64,000 bases of DNA from NCBI RefSeq assembly GCF_051131155.1, contig NZ_CP159508.1, positions 1,612,001 to 1,676,000 of the forward strand, given 5' to 3'. Source of the stretch: Pseudanabaena minima. GTDB lineage: Bacteria; Cyanobacteriota; Cyanobacteriia; Pseudanabaenales; Pseudanabaenaceae. How positions within the stretch are numbered: the first letter of the stretch is position 1; the number at the start of each line of letters is the position of its first letter. The position numbers were made by a program, and so were the translations under genes. The notes beneath the pieces are model-generated. The model worked only from the letters and a program-made list of their open reading frames with translations, was not told the origin of the DNA and did not search any database. Below, piece after piece: positions 16,779-27,700 of this stretch.

Positions 16779-17678
16779 ATGCCGATCGCACCATGTATCA
16801 ATATCTGTTAATAAGCGATCGCCAATTTCCCAAGGCAATAAGTGAGCCGTATTTGGATAGCAAATAAATTCGCAATTAGGTAATAATTTTGCGGTCTCTA
16901 GGGTTGATGCAACTGTAATATGTCGATCTTGATCGGCGGCGATCGCTAGACAAGGAACTTGAATTTTACATAAATCATCTGTGCGATCGTATCCCTGCCG
17001 CAGCGCTTGCATCAAAGCTCTTTGGGCATAGCGCGAGGTTTGCAAATAAGCCTTTGCACCAGTACGAGAAATCTGATCGTAAGCGCCTCGCGTATGCTGC
17101 TGAATCAAATATTTGATCAGCGATCGCTTACCAAACCATTCAATATGCCAACGCTGCTCTGGCACAATCCAATGCAACCCAACGGCGATTACTAAATTGA
17201 CATATTCCCACCAAGCGATTTTAGGTAAGCTGCTGCGTGGCTTGGCAGCAGTAGCAATTAAAATTAAACCGACAATTTTAGGACGGAAACCATTTTGCGG
17301 TGAATTTTGGAACTCCACCACACGCAGCGCCAACTCCATCGCCAAGATACCACCCAAAGACCATCCCAAAATCAGATATTCCGTAGATGGCTGATCAGGC
17401 TGGTCAGGCTGATCATTTGATACATCTTGCAGTTCTGATTGATAATCTCGTTCCAAAAGATCCCAAAGATCTTGTATGTGATCTAACATTGTGAAGCTCG
17501 TAGTTGCCTTACAATTTCCATAACCACGCAAATCAGGCGCAATCGCTCTAATACCTTGATCATGAAAGTGTTGGGCAAATATTTGCATTGCTTCACTACT
17601 TCCAGGGTGTCCGTGCAAGCATAAAACTTTTAGTCTGCGATCGCTACTCATCAGAAATATATTTGAAACTATTTGCAT
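16770..17678 (-). CDS. Alpha/beta hydrolase
   Basis: A 302-residue alpha/beta hydrolase. Visible elements are the oxyanion region CLHGHPGSS near the start, nucleophile elbow GWSLGG (Ser near residue 105), acid region IAADQDRHIT and catalytic histidine in TAHLLPWE. The first nine residues may not be translated, because a second ATG (MSSDRRLKVL) fits the family better. No signal peptide. The substrate is unknown; the family includes esterases and haloperoxidase-like enzymes. Divergent from the taxis operon with only ~40 bp between. Confidence 0.85.
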   Translation of the reverse strand: MQIVSNIFLMSSDRRLKVLCLHGHPGSSEAMQIFAQHFHDQGIRAIAPDLRGYGNCKATTSFTMLDHIQDLWDLLERDYQSELQDVSNDQPDQPDQPSTEYLILGWSLGGILAMELALRVVEFQNSPQNGFRPKIVGLILIATAAKPRSSLPKIAWWEYVNLVIAVGLHWIVPEQRWHIEWFGKRSLIKYLIQQHTRGAYDQISRTGAKAYLQTSRYAQRALMQALRQGYDRTDDLCKIQVPCLAIAADQDRHITVASTLETAKLLPNCEFICYPNTAHLLPWEIGDRLLTDIDTWCDRHLS

Positions 17679-17715
17679 TTGAAATCAATCAAGTCTTATT
17701 TACCTTAACTTGACA

Positions 17716-18936
17716 ATGACGCAGACTTCACAAGAGAACGACGCTTCCAAGCTCCCAATAGATAAAAGCGTTAGTCAAACCATCAATCAAAGAATCAATA
17801 TCATCCCAGTTGGTGAAGTTATCGCCAACTTGTCCTATGACAGTCTCATGGGAATGCTGCGATTACTCAAGACCCACACGGGAATTGTCAATATTCAAAC
17901 GCCTCATTTCAGTTGGAAAATTTTTGTTCATCATGGAAGTATCGCTTTTATCGAAAATAAAAATGACTTTTTACCAACATTAATCCGCAAATTAAAAATT
18001 AAAAAAGTTCAAATTTCACAGGATCTCTTGCTTAGTAGTAACTCCAAGCCGCTTAATAGTATTGAGACTTGTCGTCTCCTAGGTGAAATTTATGCCCAAG
18101 ATCGTGAAAATAGCCTACAGATTTTTAAAGAAATATTATTAGAAAACCTTTTGGCAATTTCTTTAGAGAAAAAGTTCTCTCTACTATGGAAACAATTCAC
18201 CCTAGATCCACAAATTATTTTGCCGATCTGGCAATTACCTGATCTGGAAAAGGCGATCGTCAAAGCCACTAATCAATGGCGTACTTTTACCTATGTTCGT
18301 CATCCCTATCAAACAGTACAACTACTAGATCTCGAATGTAGCATCGCCCAAGTACCACTGTTTACCCAAGTCACCAATGGGAAATGTCGAATTAGTGAAA
18401 TTGCCGATCGCTTTCAACAACATATCACTCGCACCGCCCTCAAACTCGATAAACTAGCTGAAAACCGCACCGTTGCTATCTTGCCACTACCATTAAGTGC
18501 ATCCGATATGCTTGAGAGTCTGACTCTCAATGAAACGATAGAAATGCGCCCCAAAGTAATGATCGTTGATGATTCACCTGTATTGCTTAAACAATTTGGT
18601 AGTTTACTCACAAGTTGGGGATATCAATTAAGCCTAGTCAGTGACTCCGTCAACGCAACTAAGCAAATTTTGACAGAAAAACCCAACATCGTATTTATGG
18701 ATATAAATATGCCTAACTTAAACGGGTTTGATCTAATTAAGCAAATTCGTCGTCAGCCCTCATTAGCCAGCATACCCTTAGTTTTAGTCACCTCCGAAAA
18801 TACAATTACCAACAACTTTCGTGCAAAATGGGCAAATTGTCGGTTTTTAAGTAAGCCGCACACCACCAATGATATTCAAGAATTTCGTGAACAAGTTCGG
18901 ACGATTTTGCAAGATTTGCTCGCCCCACCATCATAG
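17716..18936 (+). CDS. PATAN-domain response regulator (PixG/PilG/PatA-like), first paralog
   Basis: A 406-residue protein. The N-terminal ~250 residues form a PATAN/DUF4388-type region (LMGMLRLLKTHTGIVNIQT...ILENLLAISL...LPIWQLPDLEKAI...HPYQTVQLL), found in cyanobacterial PatA, PixG and PilG. A linker leads to a receiver domain with VDDSP and phospho-acceptor D329 in VFMDINMP. Threonine and lysine positions LVTSE and FLSKP are present. It has no DNA-binding domain, so it acts by protein contact, as PixG does in phototaxis. ATG 17716 is used; a TTG two codons earlier is less likely. First gene of the taxis series. Confidence 0.88.
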   Translation: MTQTSQENDASKLPIDKSVSQTINQRINIIPVGEVIANLSYDSLMGMLRLLKTHTGIVNIQTPHFSWKIFVHHGSIAFIENKNDFLPTLIRKLKIKKVQISQDLLLSSNSKPLNSIETCRLLGEIYAQDRENSLQIFKEILLENLLAISLEKKFSLLWKQFTLDPQIILPIWQLPDLEKAIVKATNQWRTFTYVRHPYQTVQLLDLECSIAQVPLFTQVTNGKCRISEIADRFQQHITRTALKLDKLAENRTVAILPLPLSASDMLESLTLNETIEMRPKVMIVDDSPVLLKQFGSLLTSWGYQLSLVSDSVNATKQILTEKPNIVFMDINMPNLNGFDLIKQIRRQPSLASIPLVLVTSENTITNNFRAKWANCRFLSKPHTTNDIQEFREQVRTILQDLLAPPS

Positions 18937-18938
18937 AT

Positions 18939-18977
18939 ACATAAGAGTTGCGGTGCAAAGCACTGCTACTCTTATGT
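18939..18977 (+). terminator. Hairpin terminator between the two PATAN genes
   Basis: ACATAAGAGT...ACTCTTATGT arms with the core GGTGCAAAGCACT, immediately after the stop of the first PATAN gene. Suggests that the second paralog has its own promoter. The gap to 19349 otherwise holds only the R1 copy and ~175 bp of AT-rich promoter-like DNA. Confidence 0.6.
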
Positions 18978-19008
18978 GGGATTTGAAGTGAATGGCAAGC
19001 TCTAACTA

Positions 19009-19173
19009 ATTGCTGTTACGTAGAACGCAGATGATAAAACCCTTGCTGCTAGCGATACAGGGCAACCACGGGGGGATTGCCCCTACCCGTAAATTCCAGA
19101 TCTTGTAGGGGCTGAGCCCCCGTGCCATCCCTAAACTTACGCAATTGTAGAAACTCCTTCCATGTAACATCAG
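19009..19173. repeat. R1 inverted-repeat element, copy 3
   Basis: About 165 bp, in the opposite orientation to copies 1 and 2. Ends GCTGTTACGTAGAA and TTCCATGTAACATCAG are imperfect; the core CCACGGGGGGATTGCCCC is retained. Confidence 0.8.
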
Positions 19174-19349
19174 TAACTAAGTAGAATTGCTTACATACGA
19201 TTCAGTGCTAACCTGATTACAATTTGGGATAATGTATCTGAGACAACCAATCGAATTTATCTCTAGTTGCTACGATCTATGATGAAGTGATCCGTTTTTT
19301 GTAATATTTATAGTATTTTTCCTATCCAAGTGCCTCCCAGTCAAAAAAC

Positions 19350-20564
19350 ATGATTGCTATGACAGGTTCCTTGCCTAACTCAGACCTTGTGTCTAATAAC
19401 TTGACAGACGGACAGGTAGTGAGGAATGCCACATTACACATCCTGTTAGCAGCTATGCGCGTCATGAGTCGTTCTACAGGAGTAATCCGTGTGGAGACAA
19501 AATATCATCGGTGGAAATTATTGCTCACGGGTGGAGGATTAGTATTAGCAGAAGAAGAAGGTCAAGTCATACCCACATTAGTTCGCAAATACAACAGCAA
19601 AGGCATTAACTTTTCGCGCATTCCTGAATGGGAGCAACGCCAAAGTAATCGTCCCTACTGCTACCCTTTTGTGAACAATGTTTATAAGAAACATCCTGAA
19701 ATCACTAAAGAAGTTTTAAAAGAGGTGATCTTAGAAAATCTGCTGTCGTTGCACCTAGAAGATAGTTTTTCGTTTGTGTGGAAACCAGCCAATGATCTGC
19801 AAATAAATCTACCGATTTGGCAACTATCAGTACTGGAAAATACCATCGCTAACGAAGTGAAACAATGGCAAAAATTTGATTGTGTCAAACATCCTTATCA
19901 ATTAGTCCAACTCGTTGATGCGGCAAATTTACTAGCAAGGGTGGGCAATGACAATTTTCCACTGTTTGCCAAGGTAACAACTGGACAGGATCGCATCTGT
20001 GCGATCGCCGATACTTTTAAGCAACCGATTTATCGTACAGCTCTATTGCTGGACAAGTTAGCTCAAAAAAATATTGTGTCAATTGTGCCACTACAGGAGC
20101 GCAAATCAGACAGTGACATTGGTGCACGTCTCCAAACAAATGCACCAACTGCACCTAAAGACGAGCCTAGAGTCTTCATTGTGGATGACTCACCTGTTTT
20201 ACTGCAACAAATGCAACGTTTGCTCATTAGCTGGGGGTATCAAGTTGACTTTACTGATGATGCAGAAGCCGCTACCGACAAAATCTTAGATTACAAACCG
20301 ACGATTGTATTTATTGATATCAATATGCCAAGTTTAAATGGATTTGATTTGATTAAACAAATTCGTCGTCAGCGTGAATTAGCTGCACTATCTTTAGTGT
20401 TAGTTACTGCTGAAAATAGTATGACCAATAACTTTAGAGCAAGGTGGGCAAATTGTCGATTTCTAGCCAAGCCAAGATCGTCGTCAGATACACCAAAATT
20501 TCGCGACGAATTGCGTAACTTACTGAGAGAACTTGCTCCTTTATCAACGGATACACTAGTCTAG
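19350..20564 (+). CDS. PATAN-domain response regulator, second paralog
   Basis: A 404-residue close relative of the preceding PATAN gene, colinear throughout: LAAMRVMSRSTGVIRVET near the N-terminus, ILENLLSLHL, LPIWQLSVLE, KHPYQLVQLVD, then a receiver domain with VDDSPVLL and phospho-acceptor D323 in VFIDINMP. The run NGFDLIKQIRRQ is identical in both, so they arose by tandem duplication. It should dock to the same or a parallel receptor complex. Followed at 20694 by the CheY and CheW genes, the usual pixGHIJ order. ATG 19359 is an alternative start. Confidence 0.88.
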   Translation: MIAMTGSLPNSDLVSNNLTDGQVVRNATLHILLAAMRVMSRSTGVIRVETKYHRWKLLLTGGGLVLAEEEGQVIPTLVRKYNSKGINFSRIPEWEQRQSNRPYCYPFVNNVYKKHPEITKEVLKEVILENLLSLHLEDSFSFVWKPANDLQINLPIWQLSVLENTIANEVKQWQKFDCVKHPYQLVQLVDAANLLARVGNDNFPLFAKVTTGQDRICAIADTFKQPIYRTALLLDKLAQKNIVSIVPLQERKSDSDIGARLQTNAPTAPKDEPRVFIVDDSPVLLQQMQRLLISWGYQVDFTDDAEAATDKILDYKPTIVFIDINMPSLNGFDLIKQIRRQRELAALSLVLVTAENSMTNNFRARWANCRFLAKPRSSSDTPKFRDELRNLLRELAPLSTDTLV

Positions 20565-20693
20565 GAAAGCGATTTGCATCAGTTTGATAAAGTTAAACTT
20601 GAGATTAATGAGGAATGTGGGGGGTTGCATTCATTCTCAATTCAGCGTAAGTAGCAGCACTTAATTAATTAGATAAAGTTTAGGGTAAAAATC

Positions 20694-21071
20694 ATGAGTG
20701 AGCATTTTCTAATAATTGACGATTCCGCGATTCAAAGACATTTATTGACTTCTTTCTTGAAGGATCTTGGACATTCTGTAGACTTTTGCGAGTCAACTAT
20801 TGGTGCTTTGGATAAAATCATCAACAATTCCTACACAGCGATTTTTTTGGATATTGTGTTGCCAGAACAAGATGGCTATAAGTTTTTGCGAGAACTGCGA
20901 TCACATCAGCAACTTGCCGATCAGTATGTGATTTTATGCTCCACCAAAAGCACCAAATTGGAAATAGATTATGGGCTAAGACGCGCTAAGGCTAATGACT
21001 ATTTACCTAAGCCCGTTAGTCGTGAGTCACTATCCGAAGTCTTGAAGAAATTACCACAACATGTGAAATGA
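20694..21071 (+). CDS. CheY-like response regulator (PixH/PilH-like)
   Basis: A 125-residue single receiver domain. IIDDSAIQRHLL near the start, phospho-acceptor D53 in FLDIVLPEQDG, and YLPKPVSRESL at the end are all present. It differs from typical CheY in having CSTKS where a conserved threonine/serine precedes an alanine-rich loop. Its stop overlaps the following CheW gene (ATGA), so the two are co-translated. By position it corresponds to PixH/PilH, the second regulator in phototaxis or twitching systems. Confidence 0.9.
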   Translation: MSEHFLIIDDSAIQRHLLTSFLKDLGHSVDFCESTIGALDKIINNSYTAIFLDIVLPEQDGYKFLRELRSHQQLADQYVILCSTKSTKLEIDYGLRRAKANDYLPKPVSRESLSEVLKKLPQHVK

Positions 21072-21634
21072 GTATTTCTGAGATGAGTCGAGATCACCGA
21101 GACGATACAGACAATTTACTTGATCACCAAGATCATCTTGTTGCACCAAGTAATAGGTATATTGTGGCAAAAGTCGGCGATCGATCGGTTACTTTCCCAG
21201 ACGTTTTAATATCAGAAATTATTATTCTTGAACGCAATGCCATCTTAGCTTTGCCCTTTTACGAAACAGCAATTATTGGTGTAACGCATCATCAAGCAAC
21301 TGTGATGCCTTTACTGTTATTACGATTGTTAATGGGGGAACAACGCACTTTAATCACTGAATCTCTGACTGTGGTGAGGCTGAGTAAAATTGCCGATGAT
21401 TTGGGTAACCAAAATCTAGGTGGGGTCGGTATAATCGTGGATCGCGTAGTTGGCAGCCTCACTATTAATGAGTTTCAAGAGCTAGATATATCTGCGTCAG
21501 ATAATAACTCTCCAAAAAAAATACCCCAAACAGTAGCGAATATTAAAGAGAACGAGTATACTCCCATTGAAATTATCCTATCGAGTATTCCTACTCATAT
21601 TTGGCAACCGCAACGCTGGCAGATTTCTAGCTAA
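21068..21634 (+). CDS. CheW-like coupling protein (PixI/PilI-like)
   Basis: A 188-residue CheW-domain protein. The pattern NRYIVAKVGDRSVTFPDVLISEII...AILALPFYETAIIGVTHHQATVMPLLLLRLLMG is the two-lobed SH3-like fold; GVGIIVDRVVGSLTI matches the later conserved part. The acidic, histidine-rich first 25 residues are extra. It would link the receptor to a CheA kinase. Start overlaps the cheY stop by four bases. Confidence 0.88.
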   Translation: MSISEMSRDHRDDTDNLLDHQDHLVAPSNRYIVAKVGDRSVTFPDVLISEIIILERNAILALPFYETAIIGVTHHQATVMPLLLLRLLMGEQRTLITESLTVVRLSKIADDLGNQNLGGVGIIVDRVVGSLTINEFQELDISASDNNSPKKIPQTVANIKENEYTPIEIILSSIPTHIWQPQRWQISS

Positions 21635-21760
21635 TGCTTTGCGCCCATAAGTTAAGTAAGGATTAAGACATACCTATTTGGCTACATGATTTACATGATT
21701 GTGGCAGGTATAGTGTAGGATGATTCTCACAAAAATGCTACGATCCTTTCCCTATAGCGA

Positions 21761-24700
21761 ATGCATATGGCAAGCACATCCAACAAAAATCGAGCGACTT
21801 CTCTAGGCAAGAGCAATCAGTCACCTTCAAAGCGATCGCCTAAGTCGCCGACCGCCTCCAAATCAAATAAGCCTAAAGGTTCGATGGGGCTGGGTTTGTT
21901 GTTGATTGCGATCGGGACATCTCTAATTGGGCTAGGTGGTTTAGGATATTTTGTCTATCAAGAATTACTAAGTAGCTCGCGGCGGGAAGTTGATCGATCT
22001 GCCGAAGCTCAGACTCGTCAGCTTGAAGCTAAACTCACCAACGTGCAGCAGGCAGTCGATGGAGTTGCCAGTACTTCAACAATTTTATTACAACAGCAGC
22101 CTCGTCCAAAAGTAGCTGCTCCTTTTCAAAAACTAATAGTAGATAGTCTACAAAATGCAAACTCTGTTTCAGGTATGGGGATCGCATCAAATGGCAATTT
22201 GCTATTCTCACCTGCCAAACCACTTGTACCCTATGTTTGGAAAGAACAGTCTGGCTTAAAGCCTGAAATCACTGGTCAAAAACTGCCTGCTCCCAATGAC
22301 AAGTTATTGGCAGGCGATCGCCCCGATATTTTAAAAGCTTCCTTTTATCAAGAAACGCTGAAGGGAACAGCCTCTTGGTCACAGCCATATAGTGCCGTAG
22401 GCAAGACGATTATTACCTATAGCGCTCCCATCAGTGATGGACAGAAAGTAGTAGGTATCGTTAATGCTGATGCGATCGCCAGTGAGATTTTGTCAGTCGT
22501 CGATACATCTACCAAAAAGCCTACTGAAGAAACCAAAATTGGTTTTGTCGTGGCTAGTAGTAGTGGCAAAGTAATTTCCGCCTCCTACCAGTTTCAGGCA
22601 ATAGAAACTCAAAATCCATCGATTACACAGGTTCTGGCTAGCCTTGCTCAACAAGCGAAAACTGAACCGTCGGGAATTGTCCAGACTGGAGGCAATCTCT
22701 GGGCATATCGCAAAATCGCAGGTAGCGACTTGCTCGTTGCTGCACAGTTACCTGAATCAGAAATCACCAACAAGCTCATCGTTTCAGTTGGTGGTGCTGC
22801 TGTTGGCATCAGTGTAATTTTAGCGATCGCCATATTAGGATTTGTCAATTCTCTTAAAAAGCGACTTCAGCCACTTACGGAAGAGTGTAATCGTTTCTTA
22901 AGTCAACAAGGAAATTCAAGTGTCAACATTGCAGGCAAAGATGAAATCGATCATCTTGGACTCACACTCAAAAGTACCTTCCAACAAGTCAAAGCCAATG
23001 AAATTCGCTTACGTGGAGAATTAAGTCAAGAATCTTCCTCCGATGACATCTCAACAGCAGCACAAATTCAGCAGAATTTAGCAGAAACTGAGCTAATGGA
23101 GGCGGAAGTTGGGGATCTCCTTGATGTGGTCTCATCAATGGAAGAAGGCGATCTCACCATCGAAGCCCAAGTAAATGATCGCGCCACAGGACTAGTTGCC
23201 GACACACTCAATCGCTTACGCGAAAAACTGGTGGAGATTATCTCTAGCGTTTTGGGGACAGCACAACAAGTAGCACAGGGAGCAGCCGATCTCGAAGAGT
23301 TAGCCAAAACCGTAGTGCTAAACACTGCCGAGCAAGCGCAATCAGTTACCCAAGGTCAAGCCTTAACGGAACAAGTAGCGGCGATCGCTGAGCGATCGGC
23401 TGCACAGGTCAATGATGCTAACCAATCACTACAGGAAGTCCGTGACACAGTTGCTTCTGGACAAACCGCAATTAATACTTTGACTGAAAGTATTAGCGTC
23501 TTACAGACAGGTTCAGCCCAGATCGTGCAGAGAATGAAAACACTGGGTGAGTTCGTTGGCTTAGCAGAACAGTTTGTACAAGATCAAGGGCAAATTGCTT
23601 CGTTAACCCAAGTTTTAGCACTCAATGCTACCCTTGTCGCCGCCCGCGCTGCTGAACAAAAAGATCCTAAGCAATTCGCTAGCGTAGCTCGTGAATTTGA
23701 ATCGATCGCAGGACAAGTTAATGATTTGGCAACCCAAACCAATGACGGATTGACGGTACTACAACAGCGCACATCTCAAATCCAAACCGTAGTAACGGCG
23801 ATCGATGCTGAAGTGCAGAATTTAAGTGGACTGGTTGCTGGCTTCACATCAGGCGTAGAGTCATCGCAATCTGCCTTCAATAGCATTCAAATCGCTACTG
23901 AAGAAGTTGTGCAAATTGGGCAAGCTATTACTGAGTCTAGTGCTGAAATCGCTGATGCCGCAGGCTCTACAGCAAGTTATATCAGTGAAATTGCCCAACT
24001 AGCGGATCGCACCGCTGACCTCACGCGATCGGCTAGACAACAAGCCGAAGCAATGGGAAATCAGGCTCAGCAACTATTACAAGGTATTCAGTTTTTCCGT
24101 TTACCAGAATCATCAAGTGTTATCAATTCTACGGATAAGGCGATCGCTTCAGAAGCTTTTGCTAGTTCTGATCCATCTGTTAACAATTTATTTGATTCAT
24201 CAACAGAATCGAGAAGCACTGATACCAATGGTAATTTAGGGCTAGTTGTACCTGCGATCGCAGTAGCTGCGACCGCAGTCACTTTATCTCAATCCTTACA
24301 GAGAGCATCTACCAAATCTTCCTCACCTGATGAGGAAGATAACACTGCTACTGATAGTAGGTATCTTGAAAATCTACTCGACGATGGTATTAGCAGTGAG
24401 TTTGCCGAAGATAATTTCGCCGAATCACTGCCTGAACAGAGTTTTGATTCTGCTCCAGAAAACTTCATTTCAGAAAACGTTGCGGATGACCAACATCAAT
24501 CTTCAGCAGTATATTCTGATCTCACAGATATATCTTTAATTGAAGAATCACTTCTTGCTGATCTCAAACAAGAAGTCTATGATGAATCCTCAATTGATGA
24601 GGTTGCTAACACTGAAGCAACGTTCAAAAATCCCATGGAGGGAGTTAACGAGTTTGCAATCAATGAGGCAGCCAGTGATCCAATGATTGCCTCAGCTACT

Positions 24701-27700
24701 TCTTCATTTTTGGAAAATACAGCTTTTGGTACTCCATCACCTCTTGCGGAAGATGCAAATCTTCATTTACCAACCTTTATCGATTTCACAATTCCCGATC
24801 TCGATGATGAGGATTTTCATATCCCCAAAATGAATATAGAGTCTACATTAGATGATTCAAATTCATTCTTTGACAGTAGCACTTTAATCCAAGAAACAGA
24901 AATAGGCACAGGAGTAGATGTTGACCCATTTGCGATGGATGATCAGACATCTATGCAGTCATTAGTGGAGACAGATGATTTTGCGATCGTAGATAATGAG
25001 AATGTTATTTCAACTCCGTCAGATGAAAGCTTTTTCGTAGATATTCCTGTAAATGCTCCAGAGAACATTGCCGACAATTTTGAATTTACCGAGTTTGAAG
25101 ATTACAGCCAATATGCATCTAATGATGCAATCAATGAATCATTAGAGCATTCGATATCAAGTCCTTCTAACGAAGCTTTCAGTGATACCTTCGATACATC
25201 TTTCGATGAGTCCCCATTTGACAGAGCCTTGAATGAAGCTCTTAACGATTCTCTGGAGCAGCCATTTGCGGCTGATAGTACTTTTGAAGAGTCAATTCCA
25301 GAAGTTTTTGATGACGAGTTTAATTACGAATTGCCTGAACAAGATGCTCAAAATCAGGCTCAAGAAAATAATGATGTATTAGATTTAAATCAGCCAGCAG
25401 ATAATTATTCTTATGCTGATGAACTTGTAAATCCTGATGAGCTAGCTGATTTACCAGCACAAATCCCTGATGTTTATCTTGATGTATCTTCAGATGATGA
25501 ATTTGCTGAAGAGTTTACCTTTGAATTGGATGAAAGCCATTTAGCAAATGATACGAGTTCACCTCAAACAGATAGTTTCTTTGATTTGAATCTAAGTCAA
25601 GGGGAAGATAATTTTACAGAAGAAACTATCGAAGTTGTTGAAGATCCGACAGACGATTACATGTCTGAAGAGACATCAATTGAGTTCTCCTTAGCAAACG
25701 ATGAATCATTATCAATGACATCTTCTGATCTAGCTGAGTCAGAGGTCTTTTCTGATGGATTTTTTGACAACATTCCTAGTCAAGAAGATGAACTTATTTC
25801 TGATCCATTCAATTTCGCTGCAAATGTTCAAGGTGATGACTCTCATGATTTGGAACCTCTAGATCAAGAGATATCGTTGTTAGAATTATCTGAAGAACAA
25901 TTATCTGAAGAACAATTAGTAGATGATGATTTATCTTCGTTGTTTAATGTAGGCAACGAGGTTGAAGGAAATCCAGAAGAACAATTTGAGATTGAGCAAA
26001 ATGTTGCAACTGACAATCTGTCCCAACAAACTAATCAGCTAGACTCAATCTGGCAAACTGACGAGACTGACTCTAATGAACTAGACTCTTATGATAACTT
26101 TGAGACAACTACAAGCTCAGCTAGTGAGAATTTAGCTAAGCCATTTGACGTTTCTGGAAACCTGCCAGAAGATTTCTTTGTTCCTGAAGCAGAGATTGCT
26201 TTAGAAACAGATATACAAGAAGACATATTGTTGGATTTACCAGAACAACAGTTAGACGATCAAGAGGAGCTTTATGAAGATTTCTCTTTTGAAATAGAAG
26301 ACAATTTAACAACTGATCATCCTGATATCACCAATGTTGAGCAATTATTTGACGAAGCTGAAGTTATCGAATCTATTGATCAAAGCGTTACTCAATCTAT
26401 CGATCCCTTTACTATACAAGTTAATCCTCAGGAGAATAATGATAATACATTTATTGCAGAATTTGAGTCATCCTTTTCCTCTGAAGAGGTGGAATCTTCA
26501 ACTGTCGTAGACTTTGAGCCATTCTCTGTCCCTGAAGATGTGGAAGCTTCAACTCTTCTAGAACAGGGTTTAGAGACCGCTTTTCCTTCATTATTTGATG
26601 AAAGTGAAGCGCTAGAAGAGCAGAACTCAGAGCTAATTTGGCAATCTGAAGAGATCGAATCAGGTTTAGTGTCTACACCTGATGGGCTAGAAGATCTCTC
26701 TGAAGCCCCAACTTCATTTGAGCCTAGCAATTCTAGTTCAACTTTTGATCTGCCAGATTTATCACAGATAGCAGACATGAACAATGACTTGTCAGATGAA
26801 GCATTTAGCTTTGATATATCTGATGATTTTGATGCTTTAACTAATTCTTTAGATGAAGCACCTTCTGTAGATTTTGCTGAAGAACTGTTGTTGACTGGAG
26901 AAGAAGATGCTTCCTCTATATTTGACGACAATGGCGACAATTTAGAGCAAGAACCAGAGTTAAGTTATCACGAATTTATAAACAATTCTGAGGCTAATAG
27001 CTTAGATATTGATGGAAATGCATCAACCTTCACAGAACTTACTGAAGATGTAGAATCTGATGAAACATCAATTAAGTTTAGTGACATTCTGGAAACGGGA
27101 AGCTTAGACCAATCTCTGGATCAACAAGATTCAGCTATTTTTGGCGCGATCGCCGAAAACCTAGCTGAAGAATCTATATCTAGCTTTTCAGAATTTAGTA
27201 TGTCTGAAAATAGTAATTTACAATTAGATTCAATAGATTCTGAATCCATATCCGATCTTTCTTTGGATTTCTCAGATACTTGGTTTGACGAAGTTACTGA
27301 CGAAGGTGAAAACAACCAGAAATTTGCTAGTTTAGATGATGAAGATATATCTATTGGATATCCATCTGAAGATGAAGTTGCTAGTCTTTCTGATGATGAT
27401 GCTTACGGGTTTGCCGATAATTTATTAGACAGTTTAATGGATGAAGCTGATGAGGAATTTGACAATCTATCTATGGATTTACCAGATTTACCGTCATTGC
27501 CAGACTTTCCTAACCTTAGCAGCGATCCTTTATTAACTGAAAACAACGACGATGAATTAGGAAATGAGCCTGAGTTTGACTTTTCTGCTTTTGATGCATC
27601 AATTGAAGATCCAGTGAATACAGCAAGAGCAGAAATTGATGATTTTCTCTCAGGTGAATTAGGTATACCAGAGATATTTGAAGAAAAGCCTAAACCTAAG

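Noticed and set aside
26428..26940. Minus-strand frame rich in serine opposite the acidic tail of the receptor
   Set aside because: It is the complement of Asp/Glu/Ser codons; low complexity only, with no start signal.
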